A stretch of DNA of 64,000 nt from Halomonas sp. DQ26W (GTDB taxonomy: Bacteria > Pseudomonadota > Gammaproteobacteria > Pseudomonadales > Halomonadaceae), in assembly GCF_003339685.1 (NCBI RefSeq), contig NZ_QPKI01000005.1, forward strand, positions 1 to 64,000, written 5' to 3'. Below, piece after piece: positions 18,295-27,781 of this stretch; position 1 is the first letter of the stretch, and every line of letters begins with the position of its first letter. Made by a program: the position numbers and the translations under genes. The notes below the pieces were generated by a model, which worked only from the letters and a program-made list of their open reading frames with translations, had not been told where the DNA came from and made no database searches.

Positions 18295-19587
18295 ATGAAT
18301 AACGCACAGCTCAACGAACTCAAGCAGCGCTATGTTGCCAATGGCGCCGCCAGTCCGGCGACCCAGTTCGCCGACCGCGCCGAGAATGCGCTGATCTGGG
18401 ATGCCGATGGCAACCGCATCATCGACTTCGCCGGTGGCATCGGGGTCCTCAATATCGGCCATCGCCACCCCAAGGTGGTCGAGGCGGTGAAGGCACAGTT
18501 GGACAAGGTCATGCACACCTGCCAGACGGTGATGCCCTACGAAGGCTACGTGAAGGTGGCCGAAAAGCTCAGCCAGGTGACTCCGGTGCGCGGTCACGCC
18601 AAGGTCATGCTGGCCAACTCCGGCGCAGAAGCGCTGGAGAACGCCGTCAAGATCGCTCGTGCCGCCACCGGCAAGAATAACGTGATCTGCTTCGACGGCG
18701 GCTACCACGGCCGCACCTTCATGACCATGGCAATGAACGGCAAGGTAGCCCCCTACGCCAGCGACTTCGGGACCATGCCGGGCAACGTCTTCCGGGCTCC
18801 CTATCCGGTGCCCTACCATGGCGTCAGTGAGGATGAGGCCCTGCGCGGTCTGAAGATGGCGCTCAAGACCGACGCCAACCCCAAGGACACCGCCGCCATC
18901 GTGCTGGAGCCGGTACTCGGCGAGGGTGGCTTCTATCCGGCGCCGGCCAGCTTCCTCAAGGCGATCCGCGAGATCTGCGACGAGCACGGCATGCTGATGA
19001 TCGTCGACGAGGTCCAGAGCGGCTTCGGGCGCACCGGCAAGATGTTCGCCATCGAGCACAGCGGCGTCGAGCCGGACATCATCACCATGGCCAAGAGCAT
19101 GGCCGACGGCATGCCGATCTCCGCCGTGGTGGGCACCGACAAGCACATGGATGCCTCCGGCCCCAACTCTCTGGGCGGCACCTATACCGGCAGCCCCACC
19201 GCCTGTGCAGCGGCACTGGCGGTGCTCGAGGTCTTCGAGAGTGAAGATATCCTGGGCAAGAGCCAGGCGCTGGGCGACAAGCTGGCCAAGCGCTTCGCCC
19301 AGTGGCAGCAGGACTTCGACTGCGTCGACAACGGCCGCAACATGGGCGCCATGGCCGCCATCGACCTGGTTTCGAACAAGGGCAACCATACGCCCGATGC
19401 CGACCTCGCCGGCGCACTGTGCAAGAAGGCCCGCGAGAAGGGGCTGATCCTGCTCTCCTGCGGCCTGTACGGCAACACCATCCGCTTCCTGATGCCCGTC
19501 ACCATCGAGGACGAGATCCTCGAGGAAGGCCTGGCCATCGTCGAGGCGTCGCTCAAGGAGCTGGTGGGCAGCAAGGCCACCGCCTGA
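18295..19587 (+). CDS. gabT: 4-aminobutyrate aminotransferase
   Basis: GabT moves the amino group of GABA to 2-oxoglutarate, giving succinate semialdehyde for GabD and glutamate. The 430-aa PLP enzyme shows the class III aminotransferase pattern: NSGAEALENAVKIAR, DGGYHGRT, IVDEVQSGFGRTGK, and the PLP lysine in TMAKSMADGMP. The frame opens at 18244, but ATG 18295 is chosen because AAGGAGA lies 8 bases upstream. A hairpin 14 bases after the stop closes the operon. Confidence 0.95.
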   Translation: MNNAQLNELKQRYVANGAASPATQFADRAENALIWDADGNRIIDFAGGIGVLNIGHRHPKVVEAVKAQLDKVMHTCQTVMPYEGYVKVAEKLSQVTPVRGHAKVMLANSGAEALENAVKIARAATGKNNVICFDGGYHGRTFMTMAMNGKVAPYASDFGTMPGNVFRAPYPVPYHGVSEDEALRGLKMALKTDANPKDTAAIVLEPVLGEGGFYPAPASFLKAIREICDEHGMLMIVDEVQSGFGRTGKMFAIEHSGVEPDIITMAKSMADGMPISAVVGTDKHMDASGPNSLGGTYTGSPTACAAALAVLEVFESEDILGKSQALGDKLAKRFAQWQQDFDCVDNGRNMGAMAAIDLVSNKGNHTPDADLAGALCKKAREKGLILLSCGLYGNTIRFLMPVTIEDEILEEGLAIVEASLKELVGSKATA

Positions 19588-19601
19588 CCTTCGACCAACG
19601 A

Positions 19602-19628
19602 GAAGCGCCTGCCGTTGGCAGGCGCTTC
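19602..19628 (+). terminator. Terminator hairpin of gabDT
   Basis: GAAGCGCCTGCC (19602-19613) pairs perfectly with GGCAGGCGCTTC (19617-19628) around GTT. The T-run is poor. Confidence 0.7.
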
Positions 19629-19638
19629 ATCCCACATA

Positions 19639-19759
19639 GACAGCCGTAATGAGCGAAGACTAGACAAGGCGAAATCTAACGAGAGAGCGGAGTTTACGTT
19701 AGTAAATGAGCATCTCGAGGCAGATTTCAACGCCGTATCGTCGAGCGCAATAGGCTGTC
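19639..19759. mobile_element. MITE-like element, copy 2
   Basis: This 121-bp non-coding element is bounded by GACAGCC (19639-19645) and GGCTGTC (19753-19759). It shares its interior with copy 1 at 14012-14154 in the opposite orientation: GAGCGA near one end, CAAGGC, GGAGTTTACG, GTAAATGAG, GATTT and AACGCCG in the same order and spacing. It lies between the converging gabT and katE genes, and its right end overlaps the katE stop codon. Confidence 0.75.
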
Positions 19760-21908
19760 AGGCCGGCATATCGTTCGCCTTGCCATCGCGGGACCATACC
19801 CGGTGCTGCCCCATGGCCTCGCTGAACGGGGTGAAGATATCGTCAACCGTGCCACCCAGCACGATACCCTCCTCCCCGGCGGGCACATCGGCGGCTGCCA
19901 GCAACTCCTTGCCTTCACCCACGGCGGCAATCACCTTCAGGTGCTTGTAGGCCTCCTTCACGTAGTAGCGGCCAAGCCCCGAGCCAGACAGGGCCGCCAC
20001 GCTCTCGCTACCACCCGCGACAATCACTGCATCCACCGCCACCGAGGGCATGCCGTTGAGCATGGCGTCCGGCGTCACGGTCTGGCCATTGGCCCCCTTG
20101 ACTGGTGCCATGCTGGGCGCGATGACGAGGCCCAAGGCCCCTTCGGCCGAGAGCTTCTGCTTGACCGCCTCGACCTGCTCGGCATCGACACCGTCCGCCA
20201 CCAGTATGGCAACCTTGCGGTACCGGATATTGCCCGGCAGGCGCGCCATGAGGCTCAGGGCCGGAGATTCGGCAAGCGAACTCTTGCCCAGTTCCTCGGC
20301 CGGGGCGGGCTTGCTGCTGGGGGTTTCTATGCCATGCATCTCGCCGACCCGACGCGCCAGCTCCAGATCGATATTGGGCAGGATCTCCTGAATCACCCGC
20401 TTGCGAATCCAGGGTCGCTGGACCTTTGAAAGTTCGAAGGCGTAGGCGGCAATGATGTGCTCCTTCTCCACGTCGGACTGGCTGTTCCAGAACAGCGTGG
20501 CCTGGGAGTAATGATCGCCGAAGGAGTCGCTGCGCGCACGGATCTTGTGGGCATCGATGCGCTCGTGATAACTCTCGAAGCCACCGTTCTCCGGCGCTGG
20601 CGGGGTCTCGCTTGGCCAGCCACCGTCGATGGAATTGGGCTCGTAGGAGGCCTGACCCTTGTTGATGATCTGACGATGCATCGAGTCGCGCTGATTGTTG
20701 TGAAACGGACAGACCGGCTGATTGATGGGGATCTCGTGGAAGTTCGGCCCGCCGAGACGCAGCATCTGAGTATCGAGATAGGAGAACAGCCGCCCCTGCA
20801 GCAGCGGGTCGTTGGAGAAATCAATGCCTGGCAGCACATGGCCAGGGTTGAAGGCCACCTGCTCGGTCTCGGCAAAGTAGTTGTCCGGGTTGCGGTTGAG
20901 CACCATCTTGCCGATCAGGGTAACCGGCACCACCTCTTCCGGGATGAGCTTGGTTGGGTCGAGGATATCGAAATCGAAATTGTACTCGTCCTCCTCTTCC
21001 ACTATCTGGACACCCAGTTCGAATTCGAGGAAATCGCCGTTCTCGATGTCTTCCCACATCATGCGGCGGTTGAAGTCGGGGTCGCGGCCCCACAGCTTCT
21101 GGGCCTCATCCCAGATCAGCGAGCAGGTGCCTGCCAGCGGCTTCCAGTGAAACTTGACGAAGCGCGACGTGCCCTGCTTATCGATCAGGCGAAAGGTGTG
21201 CACCCCGAACCCTTCCATGTTGCGGTAGTGCCGCGGGAAGCCCCGGTCCGACATGGTCCACAGCACAGCATGGGTAGACTCCGGCATCAGCGAAACGAAG
21301 TCCCAGAAGGTGTCGTGAGCTGATTGGCCCTGGGGTATCTCGTTGTGAGGCTCGGGTTTCACCGCATGGACAAAGTCGGGGAACTTGACCGCATCCTGGA
21401 TGAAGAATACTGGTATATCGTTGCCGACCAGATCCCAGACACCCTCGTCGGTGTAGAACTTGGTGGCAAAGCCGCGCACGTCACGCACAGTGTCGTTGGA
21501 GCCACGCGCACCCTGCACCGTGGAGAAGCGCACGAAGACCGGAGTCTTCTTGCCCGTATCCTGGAATAGCCCCGCCTTGGAGTACTGGGCGGCGTTGTCA
21601 TAGGGCTGAAAGTAGCCGTGGGCCGCCGCACCCCGGGCATGCACGATACGCTCGGGTATACGCTCGTTATCGAAATGGTTGACTTTTTCGCGGAAGGCGA
21701 AATCTTCCATCAGTGTGGGGCCGCGCTCGCCGGCCTTCAGCGAGTTGTGGTTGTCCGCAATCCGCGTGCCGTGATTGGTGCGCAGGTCATGCCCTGTGGC
21801 ATCACTACGGTACTTTTCCAAGTTCTCCGACTTGCTGTGTTCGTCGGTCTTGAAGTCAGTATCGTTGGCTTCGCCGCTGTTGGATGTGGTATGTGGATTT
21901 TTCGGCAT
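19758..21908 (-). CDS. katE: Catalase HPII (large-subunit, monofunctional)
   Basis: This heme catalase breaks down hydrogen peroxide. At 716 aa it belongs to the large-subunit clade (E. coli KatE, 753 aa). The distal histidine is in [14 protein letters not shown], the NADPH-region asparagine in [12 protein letters not shown], and the proximal heme tyrosine in the [12 protein letters not shown] segment. A C-terminal class I glutamine amidotransferase-like (DJ-1/PfpI) domain starts near residue 565 ([19 protein letters not shown]), as in HPII. ATG 21908 is chosen for its GGAG 7 bases upstream; the frame extends 27 codons further. The stop overlaps the terminal repeat of MITE-like copy 2. Confidence 0.96.
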   Translation of the reverse strand: MPKNPHTTSNSGEANDTDFKTDEHSKSENLEKYRSDATGHDLRTNHGTRIADNHNSLKAGERGPTLMEDFAFREKVNHFDNERIPERIVHARGAAAHGYFQPYDNAAQYSKAGLFQDTGKKTPVFVRFSTVQGARGSNDTVRDVRGFATKFYTDEGVWDLVGNDIPVFFIQDAVKFPDFVHAVKPEPHNEIPQGQSAHDTFWDFVSLMPESTHAVLWTMSDRGFPRHYRNMEGFGVHTFRLIDKQGTSRFVKFHWKPLAGTCSLIWDEAQKLWGRDPDFNRRMMWEDIENGDFLEFELGVQIVEEEDEYNFDFDILDPTKLIPEEVVPVTLIGKMVLNRNPDNYFAETEQVAFNPGHVLPGIDFSNDPLLQGRLFSYLDTQMLRLGGPNFHEIPINQPVCPFHNNQRDSMHRQIINKGQASYEPNSIDGGWPSETPPAPENGGFESYHERIDAHKIRARSDSFGDHYSQATLFWNSQSDVEKEHIIAAYAFELSKVQRPWIRKRVIQEILPNIDLELARRVGEMHGIETPSSKPAPAEELGKSSLAESPALSLMARLPGNIRYRKVAILVADGVDAEQVEAVKQKLSAEGALGLVIAPSMAPVKGANGQTVTPDAMLNGMPSVAVDAVIVAGGSESVAALSGSGLGRYYVKEAYKHLKVIAAVGEGKELLAAADVPAGEEGIVLGGTVDDIFTPFSEAMGQHRVWSRDGKANDMPA

Positions 21909-22108
21909 GTCACGCTCCTGTGGCAGTGTCGTTCCATCGGTATCTACCTGCTTCGCTTGAAAGGTAGTCCGGCATCGACTGGCTGCCAATCAGCCCAGGC
22001 TATGCGTACAAAAGATAACGTATATGGCATTAAAGTCCGCCCTTCCCATTCGGCTTTGACCAGAGCCCGGTATACGACGGCACGTCACGGTGAGTAACGT
22101 CACGACCA

Positions 22109-22148
22109 GACGCAATACGGCCCGGTAATTACCGGGCCGTATTGCGTC
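22109..22148. repeat. Perfect 40-bp palindrome
   Basis: Twenty bases starting GACGCAATACGG are followed directly by their exact reverse complement (centre at TAATTA, about 22128/22129). It lies between the katE 5' region and the 3' end of the minus-strand gene at 22170. It may terminate that gene (no T-run follows) or serve as a binding site. Confidence 0.85.
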
Positions 22149-22169
22149 CAGTCAGGGGTATTTATCGAG

Positions 22170-22412
22170 CTACGCCTCCCTGACCTTCGAGATGATCCAT
22201 AACAGCAACACGGCACCCACGGTCGCAGTCACCAGCGAACCGATGAATCCCCCGGCCTGCAGTCCCAACAAGCTGAACAGGAACCCCCCGATCACCGCAC
22301 CCACGATACCCACGCCGATATTGGCCAGAATGCCGAAGCCACCGCCACGCATGATGTTGCCGGCAATCCAGCCGGCGAGACCACCGATAATCAGCCAAGC
22401 GATCAAACCCAT
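22170..22412 (-). CDS. GlsB/YeaQ/YmgE family membrane protein
   Basis: This 80-aa, glycine-rich protein has three hydrophobic helices (MGLIAWLIIGGLAGWIAG, ILANIGVGIVGAVIGGFLF, FIGSLVTATVGAVLLLWII). This is the pattern of the transglycosylase-associated (Tagp) family of small stress proteins in the inner membrane. The biochemical role is not established. ATG 22412 has GGAGAG 6-8 bases upstream; the frame extends 24 codons further. Its location next to katE would suit a general-stress role, but that is an inference. Confidence 0.85.
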   Translation of the reverse strand: MGLIAWLIIGGLAGWIAGNIMRGGGFGILANIGVGIVGAVIGGFLFSLLGLQAGGFIGSLVTATVGAVLLLWIISKVREA

Positions 22413-22525
22413 ATCGTCTCTCCTTCCTTGTTGTGATGCCAGAGGTGATGATTCCAGGGGTGGTGAGTCCGAATGCTCGGACAAGCCCCATGGTGCCTCA
22501 GTACGGTGCCACGGGGAAGCGTCGC

Positions 22526-23080
22526 TCAGAACGAGGAGCCGGGCTCCAGCAGAAAGGCCAGCTCCTCACCGGTGGATTCGCGCCCGAGGATGGCGTTGCG
22601 GTGGGGGTAGCGGCCGAAGCGCAGAAGAATATCCCGGTGGCGCTGCTCGAAGTTCAGGTTGTCTTCAAGACCCGCTTGATCGAACAGGCGCAGGGCTTCG
22701 TCGTGAACCCTGAGCGACTCGCTGTGCATATAGGGCATGTAGAGAAAAACGCGCTCGGTCACGTCGAGCTCCTGGTCCAGCTCCTGCGCCACTGCCTCCT
22801 GGGCCAACACCAGTGCCATGGGGTCCTGGACAAAGGCGCCTGGCAGGTCGCGAAACAAGTTGCGTGAGAACTGGTCAAGCACCAAGATCTCGGCCAGCCT
22901 TCCAGTGGCAGATCGGCGCCACGTCCACAGCTCGCCGGCCGCGGCCGCCCGATGCAAGCCGAAGAAGCGCTGGCCAATCTGTGCATCGAGTTCGATGTCC
23001 TTGCGAAACCACTGCCTGGGTGTCAGTTCATCGAACCAGTAGCCGACGACGTCGTCGGCGCTGGGTAGCGTATCGCCCAT
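22526..23080 (-). CDS. DUF924 family protein
   Basis: The 184-aa helical protein matches the DUF924 family. It has an N-terminal VVGYWFDELTPRQWFRKD, the conserved AEILVLDQFSRNLFRD motif, FLYMPYMHSES, and the closing FGRYPHRNAILGRESTGEE with its HRN triad. The fold is TPR-like in solved relatives, and no enzyme activity is assigned. It is cytoplasmic, with no signal peptide. GAGG lies 8 bases before the ATG. It is probably a separate unit from the 22170 gene (113-bp gap). Confidence 0.88.
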   Translation of the reverse strand: MGDTLPSADDVVGYWFDELTPRQWFRKDIELDAQIGQRFFGLHRAAAAGELWTWRRSATGRLAEILVLDQFSRNLFRDLPGAFVQDPMALVLAQEAVAQELDQELDVTERVFLYMPYMHSESLRVHDEALRLFDQAGLEDNLNFEQRHRDILLRFGRYPHRNAILGRESTGEELAFLLEPGSSF

Positions 23081-23212
23081 GTCACATCCTCGCTGTTCAG
23101 GTAACGCTCATCCTGGCCGCATTCGGTTCGGTTTCAGCAGCCTGATAAGATGACAGTAGCACCTTGGGGGCGATTCTCCCCAGCAGGCCGCCATCAACAC
23201 TCAGGAGCCGGC

Positions 23213-23419
23213 ATGTCAGCCCAGCAACTGATCGAAATGTTCACCTTGTTCTTCAACCTGATCGGCCTGGTGATCTGCCTTGCCGGCCTGACCCTGGCCC
23301 AGCGCATGCGCCATCGCTGGCCAGGCTATGCCATGGCGGTCGCCGGCTTCCTGGTCGCCGCCCTGCCGCTCTTCTATAAGATGTGGCTGGGCATGGCAGC
23401 ACAAGGCACCGTCACATGA
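23213..23419 (+). CDS. Small two-helix membrane protein
   Basis: The 68-aa protein has two hydrophobic helices (MFTLFFNLIGLVICLAGLTLA and YAMAVAGFLVAALPLFY) separated by a basic turn RMRHRW, and ends AAQGTVT. I do not recognise the family. The start is the ATG 7 bases after CAGGAG. It diverges from the DUF924 gene and lies 145 bases before the MFS transporter, so it may share a transcript with that gene. Confidence 0.6.
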   Translation: MSAQQLIEMFTLFFNLIGLVICLAGLTLAQRMRHRWPGYAMAVAGFLVAALPLFYKMWLGMAAQGTVT

Positions 23420-23563
23420 AAAGCCCGTTCGAGGTCGGTCCCTATCGGACTCTATCACCGCCACTAAAGCGTATCCCCCCGCGCTGCATGACCAGCGCTT
23501 AGGCCTTGGTAGCGCCTCGGCTGCCTGTGACGAAAGCATTTGAACAAAAAAGGACACAACACC

Positions 23564-24742
23564 ATGCCACTCAGCGTCACGCTACTCTCCCTCTGCCAGG
23601 CGCTGCTGATCAGCGGCAATATCTTGTTGATCGCCGTTTCGCCGCTGATAGGTGCCAGTCTGGCACCCGCGCCGGCCTGGTCTACCGCGCCGGTGGCGAC
23701 CCAGTGGCTAGGCCTGATGTGCGCCACCATCCCCGCCTCGCTGATCATGGCCCGGCTGGGGCGCAAACGGGGCTTCATGCTGGGCAACCTCATGGGACTG
23801 ATTGGCGTGGGCGTTGTCGTCCAGGCGCTGACAGGAGAGCACTTCGCACTGTTCATGCTGGGTACCTGGCTGATCGGTATCGGCATCGGTTTCGGCCAGC
23901 TCTATCGCTTCGCCGCCGTGGAAGCCGCCCCCCTGGCACTGCGCGACCGCGCCATTGGCCTGGTCATGGGCGGCGGCGTGCTGGCCGCATTCTTTGGCCC
24001 CTGGCTGGCCCGCGTCAGCCGCGAACTCGCTGAAACGCCCTTCCTCGGCAGTTTCCTCGGCCTCGGGGTGCTCTATCTGGTTGCCCTTGTCATCCTGTTG
24101 CTGATACGACTTCCACCACCCGTGGTCACCCACGGCGAAGGCGAAGCGCGTCCGCTGGGTGAGATCATGCGCCAGCCGGTATTCCTCGTCGCCGTGGTCT
24201 CGGCACTGGTCGGTTACGGGGTCATGAATCTGGCAATGACGGCGACGCCGCTGGCCATGGCCGGCGCCGGCCATCATTTCGATCACGTTGCCACCACCAT
24301 TCAATGGCATGTACTGGCCATGTTCCTTCCATCGTTCGTTATCGGTCACTTGACCGCCCGTTTCGGCCCTCACCGCATGATTGTCACCGGATGCCTGCTA
24401 CTGGTCGCGTGCGGCCTGGTGGCCCAGTTCGATGCGGGCGTAACGGGCTTTCATGCTGCACTGATCCTGCTCGGGCTGGGCTGGAACTTCACGTTCCTGC
24501 CGGCCACCGGTCTACTTACCGAGACCTATCGTCCGGTCGAGAAGGCACGCACCCAGGCTGCCAACGAGTTCCTGGTGTTCTCCACCGTGGCCTTCACTGC
24601 CTTGCTCGCCGGCCCGCTGGCCAGCCTGCTGGGCTGGTCGCTGCTCAACGCCCTGCTGATCCCCCTGTCACTGGTGCCCATCGCCTTGTTGGGGTGGCAA
24701 CGCCTTGCCAGACGCAGCCAACGCCCTCACATTAGCGGCTGA
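23564..24742 (+). CDS. Major facilitator superfamily transporter
   Basis: This 392-aa membrane carrier has about twelve hydrophobic segments. The MFS loop 2-3 motif appears as MARLGRKRGFMLGN, followed by the paired helices of the N-half, a charged central loop (THGEGEARPLGEIMRQ) and the C-half. The related loop 8-9 motif HLTARFGPHRMIVTG is visible. The substrate cannot be read; drug or metabolite export is possible. The start at ATG 23564 follows AAAGGA; an in-frame ATG at 23540 would add eight residues. It lies 26 bases before ycjX. Confidence 0.85.
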   Translation: MPLSVTLLSLCQALLISGNILLIAVSPLIGASLAPAPAWSTAPVATQWLGLMCATIPASLIMARLGRKRGFMLGNLMGLIGVGVVVQALTGEHFALFMLGTWLIGIGIGFGQLYRFAAVEAAPLALRDRAIGLVMGGGVLAAFFGPWLARVSRELAETPFLGSFLGLGVLYLVALVILLLIRLPPPVVTHGEGEARPLGEIMRQPVFLVAVVSALVGYGVMNLAMTATPLAMAGAGHHFDHVATTIQWHVLAMFLPSFVIGHLTARFGPHRMIVTGCLLLVACGLVAQFDAGVTGFHAALILLGLGWNFTFLPATGLLTETYRPVEKARTQAANEFLVFSTVAFTALLAGPLASLLGWSLLNALLIPLSLVPIALLGWQRLARRSQRPHISG

Positions 24743-24768
24743 GCTTGCTGCGAAGGGAATCACAATAG

Positions 24769-26160
24769 ATGCGCCAGCCTTTGGCACGGGAACTGACTAA
24801 CCTGATCGAACGCGGTCGCGATCGCCAGCTGCGTCTGGCGGTCACCGGCCTATCGCGCGCCGGCAAGACCGCCTTTCTTACATCTCTGGTCAACCAGCTT
24901 CGCCATGCCGGCCTGGAAGCCAGGCTGGACCTGATGTCGGTGGCCCGAGAAGGCCGTTTGCTCGGAGCCCGCCGTGTCAGCCAGCCGGACCTGGGTGTGC
25001 CGCGCTTTCCCTACGACCAGGCCATGGCATCCCTCGACGCCGATCCGCCGGCCTGGCCGGAACCCACCCGTGGCATCAGCGAGCTGCGCCTGTCGATCCG
25101 TTACCGTCCGGGGCGACGCGGCCTGCTACGCAGCGAGACAGCCGAGCTGAGCCTGGACCTGTTCGACTACCCCGGCGAGTGGCTGCTCGACCTGCCGCTG
25201 CTGGGCCATGACTATGCCAGTTGGAGCCGGGCAATGCTGGCCAAGGCTGGCGAGCAACGCCGCGCCCTGCTCGCCGAGTGGGAAAGCGTTGCCGCTGGGC
25301 TGGACCCCGCCGCAGAAGCCAACGAAGCAGAGCTGGCCGAGATCGCCAGCCTCTACGCACGCAGCCTGCAAACCGCCAGGGAAGCCGGCTTCGCCAACCT
25401 GCAACCGGGCCGCTTCCTGCTCCCGGGCGATCTCGAGGGGGCGCCGGTATTGCAGTTCTTCCCCCTGCCCACACTGAAGGACTACGACGATACCCGGCTG
25501 ACCAAGCTGCCGGCCGATAGCGTCTACGCCACCCTCGCCGCCCGCTTTCGCCATTATCAGCAGCACATCGTGCGGCCTTTCTACCGCGATCACTTCCGCC
25601 GGTTCGACCGCCAGATCGTGCTGGTGGACGTGCTGGGCGCGCTCAATGCCGGCCCGGAACGCTTCGAGGACCTCTCCCAGGCACTCACCACGCTGATGCA
25701 GAGCTTCGATTACGGCAACCGCAGCCTGTTATCACGCCTGTTCGCCCCGCGCATCGACCGCCTGGCCATTGCCGCCACCAAGGCAGACCACGTGACCCCC
25801 GAGCAGCACGGTAACCTGACTGCACTGCTGGATGCGCTGCTCGCCGAACCCCTGCAGGACCTGCGCTACGCCAACGTGCCCGTCAAGGCGCTATCGCTCG
25901 CAGCAATTCGTGCCACCGAGACCCATGCCGTGGTGCACCAGAAACAGCACACACCGGCGCTACGTGGCACCACCCTGGAAGGCGAGGAAGTACTGGTATT
26001 TCCCGGCGAGGTGCCCTCCCAGCTGCCGGAGGCGGGGTTCTGGTCAAGGCAGGGCTTCGACTTCCGTGCCTTTCGCCCCGCTCCCCGGGAAGGCGGCGCC
26101 CTGCCCCACATTCGCCTGGACGCCGCTTTGGACTGGCTGATCGGAGACAAACTACGATGA
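24769..26160 (+). CDS. ycjX: YcjX-family P-loop NTPase
   Basis: The 463-aa protein matches YcjX (DUF463), a predicted GTPase/ATPase linked in E. coli to the phage-shock (Psp) envelope-stress regulon. The P-loop reads VTGLSRAGKTAF (residues 26-37). DLFDYPGEWLLDLPLL is the family's switch-like block, and LVDVLGALNAGPE and AATKADHV follow, the latter a TKxD-type guanine-specificity motif. There is no signal peptide. Its TGA overlaps the next ATG (ATGA), so ycjX and ycjF are translationally coupled. The PspABC proteins are not encoded nearby. Confidence 0.93.
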   Translation: MRQPLARELTNLIERGRDRQLRLAVTGLSRAGKTAFLTSLVNQLRHAGLEARLDLMSVAREGRLLGARRVSQPDLGVPRFPYDQAMASLDADPPAWPEPTRGISELRLSIRYRPGRRGLLRSETAELSLDLFDYPGEWLLDLPLLGHDYASWSRAMLAKAGEQRRALLAEWESVAAGLDPAAEANEAELAEIASLYARSLQTAREAGFANLQPGRFLLPGDLEGAPVLQFFPLPTLKDYDDTRLTKLPADSVYATLAARFRHYQQHIVRPFYRDHFRRFDRQIVLVDVLGALNAGPERFEDLSQALTTLMQSFDYGNRSLLSRLFAPRIDRLAIAATKADHVTPEQHGNLTALLDALLAEPLQDLRYANVPVKALSLAAIRATETHAVVHQKQHTPALRGTTLEGEEVLVFPGEVPSQLPEAGFWSRQGFDFRAFRPAPREGGALPHIRLDAALDWLIGDKLR

Positions 26161-27233
26161 GCGATGACCGTCACCCCCGCCAGGACAGCAAAGGATCCGG
26201 TCCCACCGATCCCCGCCCCGGTCGCCGGTTCACCCTGGATGGGCCGACTCCATCCACCGGGGACGAAACACCACGGCCACGCCAGGATTTCGCCGCCGAA
26301 CTGCCAACACGCCCCATTGTGGAACCCATCGATGGCCCCGCCGAGCAGGCTCTCGCTGCCAGCCTCAGCCGGCCACGCAAACGCCGCTGGGGCCTGCTGG
26401 CCCTGCTGGGCGGTGGCCTGGGCCTGGGCACGGCGGAGCTTGCCCTGCGCCTGCCGGCGGCCCTCATCGGTGGCGACTGGCTCAGCGGTGGCTGGGCGCT
26501 GCTGGGCCTGAGCGCCATCGGCTTGGGCGCCGGGGCGCTGCTGCGTGAGGCCTGGCGGCTGCGTCGCCTGCGCCGACACGACACCCTGCGCGCCCGGCTG
26601 GGCAAGTTCCAGGGAGTCGACAACGGCGAAGCCATGGATCTGGCCAGATTGCTCAAGACGCAGTTGAAGCTCGATGATGATCACCCTCACTGGCAGGCCT
26701 TCCTCGCCGCCCACCAGACCCACCACAGCGGAGGCGATGTGCGCCAGCTGCTGGCCCATCACCTGCTGGCACCCCGCGACCGAGAAGCGCGACGCCTGAT
26801 CTCCCGCATGTCAGGCGAGACGGCAATTATGGTGGCGGTGAGCCCGCTGACCCTGGTGGACATGGCCCTTGTGGCCTGGCGCAACCTGGCGATGATCGAC
26901 CGGATATGCCGCCTCTACGGCCTGGAACTCGGCTATGCCAGTCGCCTACGTCTGCTACGCAGCGTGCTCTACAACATGGCCTTCGCCGGCGCAACCGAGA
27001 TGGCCAGCGAAGCGGGCATGGAGATACTCTCGCTGAACCTGGCCGGTAGGCTCTCGACCCGAGCCGGCCAGGGCATGGGGGTGGGCCTGCTCAGCGCACG
27101 GCTGGGCCTGCGAACCCAGCGGCTGACGCGGCCGATCGGCTTCGATGACGGCGAGGCACCACGCATGGCCGACCTGCGCAATGAACTCTGGCAGCAACTT
27201 CGCCGTCTCGAGGTGAAGGAATCAGCGTCGTAG
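26157..27233 (+). CDS. ycjF: YcjF-family membrane protein (DUF697/TIGR01620)
   Basis: The 358-aa protein has a charged, proline-rich N-terminus (about 1-75), then two transmembrane helices (LLALLGGGLGLGTAELALRL and WALLGLSAIGLGAGALL). A cytoplasmic helical domain follows with the family segments ETAIMVAVSPLTLVDMALVAWRN and RLYGLELGYASRLRLLRSV. It is the constant partner of YcjX. The E. coli pair belongs to the Psp stress response, and YcjF is thought to anchor YcjX to the inner membrane. Confidence 0.92.
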   Translation: MSDDRHPRQDSKGSGPTDPRPGRRFTLDGPTPSTGDETPRPRQDFAAELPTRPIVEPIDGPAEQALAASLSRPRKRRWGLLALLGGGLGLGTAELALRLPAALIGGDWLSGGWALLGLSAIGLGAGALLREAWRLRRLRRHDTLRARLGKFQGVDNGEAMDLARLLKTQLKLDDDHPHWQAFLAAHQTHHSGGDVRQLLAHHLLAPRDREARRLISRMSGETAIMVAVSPLTLVDMALVAWRNLAMIDRICRLYGLELGYASRLRLLRSVLYNMAFAGATEMASEAGMEILSLNLAGRLSTRAGQGMGVGLLSARLGLRTQRLTRPIGFDDGEAPRMADLRNELWQQLRRLEVKESAS

Positions 27234-27329
27234 CCACGAGCTTCTTGACCCCGATTATGACAATTCGACCCCAAGCCGCTAGTCTCTAACATAAGAATCA
27301 GCACTTATCTATCGGGAAGGAAAACTGCC

Positions 27330-27770
27330 ATGTTCAATACCATACTGGTTCCCGTCGATGGCTCTGAAAGCGCCAAGAAAGCCCTTTCCGTTGCCTGCCA
27401 ACTGGCCAATCAAGCCGATGCTACCCTACACATCCTGCATATCCCCGAAGAACTCTCCCACGAGACGACGCTGGTCTGGGGTATCGGTGCCATCGCCGTC
27501 GAGGCTTCCCGTCAGGAGCGCGACGACATCGGGCAGCAGGTGGTGGAAAAAGCCGCCCAGGCGGCTCGCGACAAGGGCGTGACCAAGATCGAGACCGCCA
27601 TCGGCCGTGGCGATCCAGCAAGGACCATCGTCAGCGAAGCCAAGGCCCGCGGGGTCGAGGCCATCATCATGGGTAGCCGCGGACTCAGCGACCTGCGCGG
27701 ACTGGTCGTGGGCAGCGTTTCCCACAAAGTGGGCCACGTCGCCGAATGTACGGTCATTACCGTACGCTGA
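27330..27770 (+). CDS. Universal stress protein, UspA family
   Basis: The 146-aa single-domain Usp begins MFNTILVPVDGSESAKKAL. It ends with the ATP-binding motif GSRGLSDLRGLVVGSVSHKV (the G-2x-G-9x-G-S type), so it probably binds ATP. These proteins help cells survive growth arrest and other stresses. GGAAGG lies 7-12 bases before the ATG. A GTACGGT/ACCGTAC inverted repeat (27748-27765) overlaps the 3' end of the gene. It stands alone 97 bases after ycjF and may belong to the same stress-related stretch. Confidence 0.92.
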   Translation: MFNTILVPVDGSESAKKALSVACQLANQADATLHILHIPEELSHETTLVWGIGAIAVEASRQERDDIGQQVVEKAAQAARDKGVTKIETAIGRGDPARTIVSEAKARGVEAIIMGSRGLSDLRGLVVGSVSHKVGHVAECTVITVR

Positions 27771-27781
27771 CAGGCTTGCCT

